From Spirometra erinaceieuropaei (Eukaryota; Platyhelminthes; Cestoda; Diphyllobothriidea; Diphyllobothriidae), in the NCBI GenBank assembly GCA_902702965.1, contig CACRXP010000032.1, positions 1,523,347-1,587,346 on the forward strand: a stretch of DNA of 64,000 nucleotides, written 5' to 3'. Shown piece after piece: positions 1 to 11,107 of the stretch (positions within the stretch are counted from its first letter, which is position 1; each line of letters begins with the position of its first letter). A program made the position numbers and the translations under genes. Under the pieces are notes generated by a model. The model was not told where the DNA came from. It made no database searches and was given only the letters and a program-made list of their open reading frames with translations.

Positions 1-2559
1 CAGCTCTATTGCACACTCCTTTGCGCATATGGATTTTGCTGAAAACTATTTTTTAAATGCAATTACACGGACCCTGTAAAATGCACGCATAAAGCACATT
101 GTAGTAGTTTCAATGCTCTTCCTACCCTAACAGAGATAAATTAACGTTGGCCTGCGGAGGCACGGGCATTAATTGACTCCTGATTCGCCTTAACATGGTC
201 CTCCTTAAAACGATATCCATGAATGCCTATCATGGCTGAATAATTTCATGGCTGAGAGATTATTTGGCCTTCCACACTTTGTTTGCCAGTCTAGAAAGCA
301 GGAATATTCAGCTCTTCCTAATGACTGCGTAGATGATTGAGGTCCTATTTTGCCCCTTTCCCTCTTTCAACCTCAAAAACATGAATGGAAATTACACATT
401 GTCTGTCTTTATGTGAAGCAGTCTGATGACTTGGTTATTGGGCCCCATGTTCAAAGTGGAATTAATTTCCAGCTTAGGTCATGCCTCATAAAGGTCACCG
501 GAAAAGGGACTTCCACCTGATACCCAGAAGTCAGTAGAATGCGCTCTTGGGCTGCATAACTGCCATTCCTGAATACTTCGGCATTATTATCAAAGGGTAT
601 CATAGTTTCGACACTTTGGTATTAGTCCGCTTTAAAGTCTCACTTTCTCTCTTTATATAGTAACGCCATTTTACTAAAAGTTGCAAACCTCATTATAACG
701 TTCTTCGTTTACCTTTATAATACGCTGATCAACACCCTGGTTTAGGGACGTATATATGCCTGCATTAAACTCCTGGTATCTTATTTTGCTTTTCAGTTAT
801 TTTCCAATTTGGCTTGAAAAGTATGGATTCATTTTAAACAATGCCCTCCAAATGGTCTTTTCTGCTGCCGATATTTTATGTGATTTTTAATTGATATCCT
901 GATATGGTAGACCTTTACAACAGTCAAACAATTTTGTGATCAAATTCTGGATAAATTTATTCATCAACTTTAGTCTTAAAAAATGGCTTCAAGTTTCGGC
1001 CGTCCCATGCGCAGTCTTTTAGTATGACAACGTTCCGTACTAGCTTTTCAGGCACAATACCTTGTCTCTAAAAAGACAATGACACAGAATTCAGTCTTAC
1101 CAGTGCTTGGGTCAACATGAAGTGAATTTTATGATTGAGACGTCACAACTTCCTGAACGTCAGAAATCGCAATTCCAGGACGTCCTAAATCGTCTGTCTA
1201 CAGTCTACAGAAAATTCGCACACACGCCCTTCCTTGCAGTTCGTGGCTTTTAACTTCCTCAGAAATTAGTCGTTAACTTTAAGTAGATTAGTTTGTCTGG
1301 GATTAGTTAACGTCCGTCGACTACTGCGAAACAGCCGCACAATATTGCTAAATTGCCAGCAGCCAGTCAGTGGCATACGCGTGGTTGGCACGATACACCA
1401 TACTAGCACCTGGACTATTAAGATTGATATATATATATACCAAAATCTTTATAAATCTTTATCTGTGCATCAAATCTTAAAAACAGATGCATTTACTCGA
1501 TACTCAACAGACTATAAAAATAAATATGTGCATGCTTTCTGTGCAACATCTTCGCATACATAGTATAACCGGTGGCTCACATAAAAGAACTGTATAATGT
1601 CGTCATACTTTGCTGAGCCTGGTGAACCGAACACCGAGATTCGGTCTTCAGTGAGTTATATTATGAATGCCGCCCAAAGTTTGATCAGGAGCTCATGATA
1701 GAATTTCTCTCGACGTCGCATGCTATACACAAATCACCTACTGAACTTGTAGACAATCGTGCAATCCCTGTGCTCAGGTTCGTACGCATACATCATACAA
1801 TTCGTGCATGAGGAAAAAACATCCGTATACGGATGGGTTCGCATCGAAATATTTCTATTCATTGTACCTTATTTACAGACAAAAATATAGACTTTGATCT
1901 ATGGAAGACATTACATGTCACATACGTTTGCATAGAGTTTAGACTGTTGTATCAGCAGTAAAAGACTGCGAGGGGAGAGACTTAAACTCCGTTGAAGTTG
2001 AGGTCGACGTCATTTAAGAAACAGTTTCCTCGCAAAATGTTTTCAGTGAAATTCTGCAGTGAAAACGACCGGACGCCATAAGGATTAGAACATAATTCAT
2101 TCAATGTCACTTTTGTCATCTCGGATTCGCGGACTTAAAATTCCTGAAGTGATATAGGCTTTCGGCATTCGTAACATTTACTCTAGTGTAAACGACAGTA
2201 TCATGAGACAAAACTGCGATTAGATTAAACATGAGTGTGGGGCTTCCATCCGGCGCCAACGAAAACGCTTTTAGTGTAGGCTGACACAAACGAATATCTA
2301 TGGAAAAATTCTTATTTGATAAGATTTTTCATGACGGCAGTGCTGGAAAGCGATAACACTAGCGATTTATGCAGCGTTATCTGAAGTTTAGCGTCCGTCC
2401 TCCGCATTACGCCATTATTTGAATTAAACTGAATAAACCCGCCCAGGATTAGAGACAGTTGTAACGTTGTTCACCTTCTATTACTCATTTGAAAGCAGTA
2501 CATGCGACTGTGGATACCAGCATGTGGTAAGTCCAAAGTGTCATAATCTTAGGCGATAG
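1..2559. other. No recognisable gene or repeat
   Basis: AT-rich sequence with frequent stops in all frames. I see no open frame with protein-like composition, no paired splice signals and no clear repeat shared with the rest of the window. Only short open stretches of about 60-70 codons occur, which is what chance gives at this base composition. Confidence 0.5.
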
Positions 2560-2879
2560 ACAGCAGAATCCCAATATCAATCAAGAGTGCAGATTATAAT
2601 TTAGGCAACTCTATTTCGTTATTTAGTATGTCAACGCCCAGAAAATCCGGTGCGCATTATCAACACCTCGAATAGGATAGAGTTTCTTCAGCTAAGTGTC
2701 TTGTCAAAAGTCAAACTGTTTTATCAAGTACTTAAGGGTTGCATTAACAATCTACCCTGCAACTGAAACCCGCAGGGCACACGCGTTGTTTTTAAGGACG
2801 AAGTTTTGTCGGCAGTCTAGCTTTTTATGAACATGTGCTTTTTACTTGCGGACGGACCGGTTAATATTTATGGAGGAAA

Positions 2880-4540
2880 AGCTCACTATGCAATCTGTAC
2901 ACTGTTAGGTAATTGCTTACATTGTTTGGGCCAAATAAATAAGATGAATGTTGGACGTTTTATGCTGATATGCGCTGCACCTTTCATAAAAATTAATATG
3001 GGCGAAAAAGGGTGACAAACTTTAAATAAAACACACAATTTAAGGACTTATATGGCATTTATTATTAAGTTTGCTGTACATATCATGGCTTACATATTAA
3101 TGAAAAAGTTAGTCCACATGTGATAAAGCCTTCATCAACCTATGGCAGAAAACCACGTTTTCCATGCTATACACGAAATTAAATGACCACATGCATATCC
3201 CCAAAACAAAGTTTCTGGTTGCGTTTTTTCGCCGGAGACCAATATCACATAGTCCTGATAATCAATACGTGTTGCTTACTGGTTTGCAAGATAACCACGC
3301 AGATAAACACAGAAAATAATTTGAAATTTTCCTAATTATAAATAAAGGGTGACAGACCCTCAACGTGAGTGAACAATGAGTGCCCAAGAGTAGGCAAATA
3401 TATACCTAACTTATTGAACGGCCAATCTTGAGTAAGGGTCTAATTTGCAGCAACGTCGTAAACTATGAATTTTATTATTCCAAAAGCCTCCTATATGGAC
3501 CTGAACTGTTCCACTGAGTACTTGGGATTTTCTTTAATGATTTATTCCTAACTTGTAAAGCGCAAAGCAAATATGTTGTAGACATTGCAGTTTAAAATAC
3601 CTCCAAATGTATGTAGCACTTAAAATCGTGTTTTACATACACATAGTCCGTGAATGCAACAATGTGTCGACCGTTAGATATAATTTTTATTTGTTAATCG
3701 GTCATTTGTGTTCATCGTGCAGTACGCGCAAGCTAAGTGTTTTTACATCCAACACGTTATAATATGGGCATTTCCCTAGTATCAGTTGCTAATAAGCCTT
3801 TCAGTTTTTTAAAAAAATTCATGTGTTCCAAAAAGCCCTACTTATTTGAATCGAAATACAAAAAATATGAGAGTTTTGTATGCAACATATTACACGATAA
3901 GTTACATATATCATTATCATCAATTGCGACGTAATTGGGCATCTGTAGAAACCCTCATTTGCCTATAGGCGAGACCCACGTTTTCCATACAATGCATGTT
4001 ATCGAATTACCAATGTATGTCCTCGAACCAATGTTACTGGTTGGATTACTTTGAGAAGGGCTGATATACTATGTTTGTTGTTCGCCGTATGCGCCAGTTG
4101 CTTGTTTTTATGATGAACACACAGCGATCAATCTTCATATTACGTGGCATTCATTTGCTTATTTTGTTAGCCTGCCTAGAAAAAATAATTGCGTGCGTTA
4201 CTTTGTTCCGTAAGTGTATTACTGAGCAAGAATTTAATTTCCAATGGCGGTCTATGTCAGTTCTAGTTTACAATCGGTATTAAATAGTTCAGCCATTTTG
4301 CTCAAAAATGCACGTTTTTAAAAATGATATGTTAGTTGAAGTGGTAGTGCAGCTCTGCCTATCCATTAAGTTTGTACTTTTTATTGTACATTGTAATTAG
4401 TAGAGCCACCTATGTGCTTATGTCCATTGAACATCGAGTGACCTTCGGAAGGCGGTTTCACGTTTTACTCCGTTCGTCGTTCTACGCGCTATGTCAAATT
4501 ATTTCTTGAAAATGGTCAGATGGTTTGGGATAACTGCGAG
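2880..4540 (+). repeat. Two tandem units of about 0.82 kb upstream of and across P1 exon 1
   Basis: A recognisable anchor (ccacgttttccat and its surroundings) occurs at 3153 and again at 3976, 823 bp apart, each preceded by a similar 'cctatggc/gcctatagg' stretch. Other anchors near 2888 and 3713 repeat with the same period. The second unit carries P1 exon 1. In the first unit the equivalent position has no usable start codon. The same organisation is found in the other duplication copy, so the tandem event is probably older than the large duplication. Confidence 0.55.
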
Positions 4541-5377
4541 ATTCCAACTTCATTCACTGCCTATCCACATGGCCTCTATAATACGTAGATTTACTTTTTA
4601 TATCTAGACAAATGTTGCGCATACTGAGCGCGAAAATAACAGCTTTTACTCTAATAAGAATGGTGATTGCAGAGGTCATGCGCCGAATATTTTGAATTTA
4701 AATGAGGACTTTAATTTCCTGCTTGTTAACGTTTATTTAAAGCATGTCCTAAAACAAACATTTATTTTAGAAACCAAAACGTGCCCTGATGATCAAGGCA
4801 ACTTCCATATTTCGAAGATAGCCGAGCATCTTATCAAACGCGTCTTGTATTTTGCTGTAGTGGGGGAAATTTTCGACTACCAGAACTGTTCGTACAACAT
4901 TACTCTGAAAGGCAAAACTTGGGTTACTTTTTGTTTTCAGTTGAAAAATTCAACTTGCAAAACCTATGATGAATACTTCTGCAAAACTGTTTGTGATAGT
5001 GCGCTGCTCTCAATAAATGGGGTAATTGCATTCCTTTGGTTTAAACGCACTACTAACTTTTAAAATATCACGAACCAATCTAGATTACTTAATTCTTTAG
5101 GAGGAACCTGATACATATGAATCAACAGATATTCCCATCTACGTAACTCTAAAGATTTCCAAATGGAATACAGGACTTTTTGGTCCAAACATTGTTGGAA
5201 TTTCGGAAGTTGATTTTCCGGATATATTATCACGCGTGACGTTGTCGCCATGGTCCTGTCCGGCCAATTATATTGGATTGACCTCAAATATTAATGCGAA
5301 AAAAAAACTACATGATACAAAATCCAATGTACGGCGAATCGGTTCATTGTGAAGTCGACCGAAAGTTTTTGGTGTAG
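4113..5377 (+). CDS. P1: unknown cysteine-rich secreted protein, three exons, frameshifted near the C-terminus
   Basis: Exons inferred as 4113-4209, 4675-5021 and 5101-5377. Exon 1 starts at an ATG conserved in P2 (MNTQRS) and encodes a hydrophobic signal peptide (HLLILLACLEK). It ends in phase 1 at a perfect GTAAGT. Exon 2 is 347 nt, ends in phase 0 at GTAATT, and carries motifs such as KTCP, HISKIAEHLIKRV, the sequons NCS and NIT, and STCK. The 79-nt second intron has an ACTACTAAC branch point and ends in TTCTTTAG. Exon 3 encodes a conserved KIS.WNT..FG.NIVGIS.VDFPDIL block. A run of nine A at 5299-5307 shifts the frame by one relative to P2 and P3, so translation stops at 5350 instead of the TAG at 5375. 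This is either real decay or a homopolymer assembly error. The exon pattern shared with P2 makes this a genuine gene. I recognise no family; secretion is inferred from the signal peptide and sequons. Confidence 0.7.
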
Positions 5378-6339
5378 GGTGGAAAAACATATTTTAGATT
5401 CTCATATATTTGTACGACATTTTGCGCGTAATCAACATATTTGGCAGTTTCGGTAAATAAACCGAAAGTAATTTTAGCTTTTGCGAATTCCTGAGACGAG
5501 TGTCCGCTAACTACGCCGTCATCTATAATGTCATAATACTGCGCAAAATTACACAGCCCTCAGCTGGCAGGAAATATGAATTATGCATTTGGGTTTAAAA
5601 CTAATCCTCGTGTTGCAAATTTATTAAAAACAGTATTGCCTATTTTGTAAATATCAACGTAGTATGCGATCGTTCCAAAAGCGCGATGGGGCATCGTTTT
5701 CAATAGGAACAGGAATTTTAAAATTCCTGAAGTGACAACCGGGTTAATCTTGTCAAATAAATAAAACGACTACTTACATTCAGCATGCTCGAAGTTTTTC
5801 CATATTCCAACTGAACTCCTAAAGGTTCGCATGGGTCTCCACATATGTTTACTCACATAGTCAAGAACAGCCAAAATGTCTATATTTATTTGAAAAAGGA
5901 CAAGAATAATCTTTTGCACATTCGGCGCCCTAGAAACAATAATACATTATGAAGGAAACTATCCTAAATTTTTTTAGGATTCAAGTTGCAGTAGGTCTGA
6001 AAACATTTTATGCTAGGTGTTTAGGAAATTTGCAGCTCACAGTTAACCTCAAAATGTACAGAGTACGATTACTGCAACTGAACAGACACTACGTTACGTT
6101 AATCGTTTGCCAAACAAATCCCTTGTTGTAATTTCATGAGACGTTTTTTACACTACCATTATTTTCATGTCCATCGCTTTGTAATGCCGTTGAAAAAAAA
6201 GTGGTTACGGAATTCGTAATCCCTCAAAAAAGACGGCATGTATACTTCGAAAGTGCTCATTTCTGATATAATCTTGAATAATACTGGCTTCCATCTATGG
6301 TACAGCACTTATCCATACGCGCAGGCCTTGTAACATAAA

Positions 6340-6600
6340 AAGGGATGTAAAGTGCGTAACCGATCTGATGCAATGTTGGCCTAACTACTGAAATTCGTTT
6401 TCGATTAGAAAGGATTACAAAGGTGGGGTTGTAATGTTGCTTATCAAACGAAATAATCCCGTAGTATTTCGGATTCGGTAGGGTGTCGGATTTTGGATGA
6501 ATTTTTTTCGACCTCATATGGAAACTACACTCCGTCAAAAATGACCACATAAGAAACATGTATTTTTCACATTGAATTGACAATTTGTTCTTTGGCTGAC
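6340..6600 (+). mobile_element. MITE arm fragment (TA-inserting foldback family)
   Basis: From about 6340 the sequence resembles the left arm of the element at 39080: a CTGATG-like box, 'aatgttggc', then 'gaaat.cgttttcgattag(g/a)aagg', followed by the conserved 'gtgtcgg' and 'aaaatgacca' positions. The opposite arm was not found, so this is a truncated copy. It is absent from the matching place of the 23.5-30.4 kb duplicate, so it arrived after the duplication. Confidence 0.5.
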
Positions 6601-7059
6601 TCTTGAATGCCAGTTGACGCACTAGGTTTTTCCGATTCATAGACATCTGTTGACGCAAAGCCGATCAATTTAACACAGAAGGATCTTAAATAGGACATAT
6701 TAGTCAAAAATGCTGCAGTTTGCATCAAGGACATTCGTTAGTAAAATTAACGATTTCGTTTGCTTCAAATGTGTGCTAGCTTACTGTAGAGACGACTTCA
6801 TAATCTTAATTCGGACTAAAGAAATGTAAAGCAGCTTAATATATCCTAGTTAAATGGGTTGAGTAATGTACAATTTATAAATATCCACATGTGAATGGAG
6901 AGGAACAAAAATGGCGGCTCAATTTCAACAGCCCGCCGAAATCTGCATTGTATTAAACTGATAACTGCTCAGAAAATTCCCTGCAATTGAGACACGCCAC
7001 ATGAAGTCATGATAAAAAACGAATAATGGATTAAAATAAGGATGTGATGGGCCGCTGCA

Positions 7060-8301
7060 TTGATAAGTAATTTGATTATCACCTCCGGGTTTGTGCATCA
7101 AATAAGCGGTACATACAGCATGTATTTAAAAGTTACTAGCAATTGCACAAACAGTGTAACTGTATAATATTTTCAGGAAACATTGCTCAGTAGGGAGAAC
7201 ACCGGTGTACATTCCCAAGTCTCTTAGATTTTTTTGCACAATTACTAAAATAGTCTATTCCAATTTAGGATTGGTGCACTGACTAACATTACAATTTTTA
7301 CAAAGAGAGCAAATTGCGTTAAAACAGTGTATTTTGACTTAACGCTAACATTTAATCACGTGGTAATCCAACCGCAAAATGCCACACATAACATATTCGG
7401 TCCCGAAATGTTTTTCTTATCTATGTCAACAAGGATGCTTTGATAACATTGTGATGTCCACCTTATGATGTCTCTTTCAGAGAGGAGCATGTCTGAAATG
7501 CAGATGCCACTTATTTTTTCGAAAACACCCGTCTGTGCATTATTGAAGACACGGACACAAAACGATTCTGCAAAAAAGAATGGCGTGCTCAACGAAAGTC
7601 TGCAGACGTCCCTGTAGAAAAAGTCATTATTGGCGTCCCTTCATAACATCTGCTTTATTTGTCACAACCTCCGATTAAAAAGCTACCAAATTTAAGTTAG
7701 TATCTAAACGAAGAATGTAGTCCACTACTCCAAACGCACTCTACCTGTTTTTCCCTGACAAGCTCTCTACTGAATATTACACCTTTCCCAGGAATGTATG
7801 TGCAACATCGAATGTGCACGGTTGAACATATTTGGTAACCTATAAGTGGTGATCTGATTGCTTGTGAGCGTGCATACGACGTTAATTGAGGTAATTTTCT
7901 CATTGGTGTTTTAAATTTTTACACACGCACAGATGGGCAGCGTGCACTTATTAACAAGTGCTCCCACCCCACGTGTATCCGAACGTTATAAGTCGAGGAG
8001 GAATTGAGGTAGATATAGCGCAATTGGGCTTTGCGACATGGGTTTTCGAAGCCTGCGACCACAAGGAAATTTGATGCTGATGTGTATATCTACGAATAAC
8101 TGTTTTTTTAGTAGTGTCGGTTAAAGTGTTGAACGTTATTTTACATAACTCCTTCAAATGCCCTGCAATGGCTTCATCCGTGGTGTTATCAATTAACCGA
8201 AATTTCATTTGCGGCAGTCCTGCGGCATTTGTCATGCCTGACAAGGAGGCTTCGCTTTCTGCCTCGTGAAGGTGCAGGCGGCAACTGAATAAGCAAATCA
8301 T
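7060..8301 (-). pseudogene. Decayed opposite-strand exons conserved between the two duplication copies
   Basis: Several minus-strand open stretches (8301-7951, 7903-7697, 7567-7356, about 7250-7060) align in the same frame with 29860-28830 in the duplicate. The clearest is 7567-7356, which follows a TTTTTTGCAG acceptor present in both copies and contains RWTSQCYQSILVDIDKKN here against RTSQRYQIILIDVDEDS there. The 7250-7060 stretch keeps MLYV..LI...NP.VI.KLLI.A in both copies but has stops here; the 7567-7356 stretch has stops in the other copy. Each copy being broken in different places suggests one old convergent gene downstream of P1/P2 that is dead in both. I cannot name the protein. The 116-codon 5' part (8301-7951) is only partly present in the duplicate. 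Confidence 0.35.
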
Positions 8302-8629
8302 TAAATTTGAATAAATGCCTTTGGGACAGGATTAAGCAGTTTTGACAATAACATTTCAATGTGTTCAAACTGAGCTGGCCGCATAGATATATTTACGGTG
8401 CATGCTGGTTTTAAAAATCATGAACTATATGTTCCCACGTTAAATACATCTTCCAAGCCATTCGGATATCATTCTTAAATACCTACCTTTTTCCCAATCT
8501 TCTGGGATCACGGGTGATATTACTGGGCAATATTATCATTCCCATTTCCATGGAATATGTCGTACGTGCAGTATTTTGAGTTCAGTGAATATAATAGGAT
8601 ATTTTATTGTGATAGGCAAAGGCTAATAT

Positions 8630-10339
8630 CTATACAAAATTCCGTTCACAGGAATTAATAGGAAAAACAATTTCTACAACCGGACGAACAACACCTCTGG
8701 ATTTTCTTATTATACCTTCTATCCAGAGCTTCTCTCCGGCTTTGTAGTTGCGAGCAAACACCTCCTCTCCCTCGCGAAAGTAATATTTTGTTTTTCGTGG
8801 AACTCGAGCTTCCGGTTGTAGGTACTGTAATCGCGTATCCGGCTGTCGTCCCAAAAACCGTTCGGCTGGTGTCTGGCCCCCAAGATCACTTTTTGGAGTT
8901 GTTCGATAGGCAAAGAGGAATGTGTTGAGATACTCCAGTTTAACACCAGTGTTCCACATCTTTTTCATCGCTCTCTTGAACGTGTCGACGAACCGTTCTG
9001 CCTGGCCATTTGATTGTGGATGGAATGGTGGTGACGTCACATGTCGAATTCCCCATTTCTGACACAGTTGTTGGAAGATTGATGACGTGAACTGAGGGCC
9101 GTTATCCGTCACAATCTCCGTCGGGATGCCGTATCTAGCTATTTGTTCTTCCGTCTTCCTTGCCGTGATATCAGCAGTAGCTGCCGAGACTTCGAAAACT
9201 TCTAGCCACTTGGACCATGCATCGACAACAATTAGAAACATTTGGTTGAAAAACGGACCCGCAAAGTCCATATGGACTCTACTCCAAGGTCTCGTTACCT
9301 CTGGCCATGGCACGGGCGGTACTTTCGGTGGGTTCTTAGCCTCACGTCCACACGGGCAGCAGCTTCGAACAAAAGATTCCACGTCGTTATCAATTCCCGG
9401 CCAATATACGTACTTGCGGGCCAGTTGTTTCATGCGGGTCATACCCTGATGTCCGGCGTGGAGCTTCCGCAAAACTTGTTGCTGATATCTGGCTGGGATC
9501 ACCACTTTACCATCGTACATTATGCAGTCTTCCGTGATATACAACTGTTCCTTTCTGTTCCTGAAAGGCTTTATGGATGGGTGTACTTTGTCGTCGCTGG
9601 GCCAACCGTTCCGAATAAACTCTTTCACCTGGCGCAAAAGTGGGTCTGCTGCAGTGGTGGCCCTGATGTGCTCGGCTGTGAGCGGCAACTGTCGGATGAC
9701 ACCTCTAAACTCGTCATCATCTTGCATTAGCGAACTGGCGACAACCACGTCTTCTTGATTTTCGTTGCTTGTTCTCAGTCGCGATAAAGCGTCCGGAGCT
9801 CCAAACTTCTGAGTAGGCACATATTGGATCTGAAAGTCATAGCTTTGAAGAATAGTACTCCAACGTTGTATTCTCCTAGCTACGTTCTGGGGAACACCAC
9901 GGTTAGTACCCAAAAGGAACTTCAGTGGCTGATGATCAGTGTGCAGTGTGAAGGGTCTGCCATAAATAAACAGGTGGAATCTCTGTACGGCGAAGATAAT
10001 GGCCAGTGCCTCCTTTTCAATCTGGCTATAATTCCGTTCTGCCTTCGTCAGTGACCTGGCGGCATGCATGATTGGCTGTACTCTCCCATCTGCGTCCTTC
10101 TGAAGGACCACTCCGCCTAAACCGTAATCAGAGGCGTCTGCCTGGACAATGGTTTCTTTGTCAGCCTCGAAGTGTGATAGCATAGTTGAGTCGCATATCT
10201 TTGTCTTTATGGCATCAAACGCGTTTTGACATTCTGGAGACCAAACAAACTCCACGCCCTTGCACAGAAGTCGGCTGAGTGGAGGTTTTAAACTGTGCAA
10301 CCCAGTGATGAACGGACCGTAGTAGCTGACCAACCCCAT
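8630..10339 (-). pseudogene. Gypsy pol fragment: RNase H and integrase
   Basis: An open frame of 569 codons. Near the N-terminus it has the RNase H/thumb start (SYYGPFITG), then the RNase H acidic motif QADASDYGLGG, the EKEALAI segment and TDHQPL. Around residues 290-330 is an integrase zinc finger of H..H...C..C type (HAGHQG ... SCCPC). The catalytic core shows MDFAGPF, VTDNGPQF and NGQAERFVDTFKR, so the D, D and E are all visible. A conserved post-integrase stretch ends the frame. It is in the same frame as the RT upstream but separated by TAG at 10354-10352, with the usual LQSF..L-type junction immediately after the stop. The enzymatic motifs look intact, so the nonsense change may be recent. 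The product would integrate element cDNA. Confidence 0.9.
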
Positions 10340-10351
10340 GAACGATTGCAG

Positions 10352-11107
10352 CTACTTCGTGTTCTTCGGCACTTTCATGTTCTGGAATGCCTTCACCCTC
10401 TCTGGGTCAGGGGCACGCCCATTCTCGTTGACTATGAACCCGAGATAGTGGATCTCCTTCCGCAAAAATTCACTTTTCTCCATATTGATCTTATGGCCGT
10501 AGTCGATCAGATTGTCCACAACCTGGTCCAGCCTTTGAGTCAGCTCTTCCTCTGAGCTACCGACAACCAAAATATCGTCCAGATATGCAATAGTCCCGGG
10601 AACATTCGTAAGCATCGCATCCATAATCTGCTTGAACACACTAGGCGCCGTTTTCACGCCGTAGTTTAGGCGAATGTATCTAAAGAGACCCTTATGCGTA
10701 TTTATGGTCAAAAGCTCCTGTGATTTCTCGTCCACCTCAATTTGCAAGTAAGCTTCGGATAGATCGATCCTTGCAAAGACTTTCCCTCCATTTAGAGTAG
10801 CAAAAATCTGCTCTAAGGTTGGCAGCGGGTAATGATAATCTTCTAGTGCGTCGTTCAGGCCCGTTGAATAATCCGCACATAATCGTATTTGTCCGTTGGG
10901 TTTCTTCACCGCCACGACTGGAGCAGCCCAAGCTGAATAATTGGTAGGATAGATTATGCCCTTTGTCTGTGGTCTTTCTAGTTCAGCTTCTACGGACGAC
11001 TGTACCGCAAACGGGACTCGTCGGCTCTGCTTGAAAGCTGGCTTTTTCTCCGGCTTCACTTTCAAACTTATCTTCGTTTTCGTACACCTGCCGGCCGCGT
11101 TCTCCAT
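10352..11107 (-). pseudogene. Gypsy pol fragment: reverse transcriptase
   Basis: A 251-codon open frame. It begins with a basic linker, then 'PVVAVKKPNGQIRLCADY', the motif A region 'ARIDLSEAYLQI', the motif B region 'APSVFKQIMD' and the catalytic box 'AYLDDILV', followed by 'NMEKSEF' and 'HYLGFIVNENG'. Its N-terminus overlaps the protease frame by about 40 nt in a different frame, and its C-terminus is cut by a TAG. The active-site aspartates are present. I treat the frame change as mutational decay, because the overlap has no obvious slippery heptamer and the copy is already broken by the stop; a programmed shift cannot be fully excluded. Confidence 0.88.

Larger units (their letters stand above)
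2560..8625. repeat. Left copy of a diverged segmental duplication
   Basis: This block matches about 23500-30360 collinearly. The upstream tandem units, gene P1 versus P2, the stretch after the gene and the opposite-strand conserved frames all appear in the same order and spacing. The last clear match is near 8625, where the Gypsy element begins. Later insertions differ between copies: a MITE fragment at about 6340 here, and a MITE plus a Penelope fragment in the other copy. Boundaries are approximate because they were read by eye. Confidence 0.75.

Noticed and set aside
4071..4283. P1 exon 1 as a 70-codon stand-alone ORF
   Set aside because: The conserved start is the later ATG at 4113 and a perfect GTAAGT ends the exon; P2 shares both.
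9126..10054. Plus-strand open frames up to 162 codons
   Set aside because: They lie wholly antisense to the Gypsy integrase/RNase H, whose motifs are unambiguous on the minus strand.
11068..11107. Programmed frameshift between protease and RT
   Set aside because: No clear slippery site and an additional nonsense codon downstream; simple decay is more likely.
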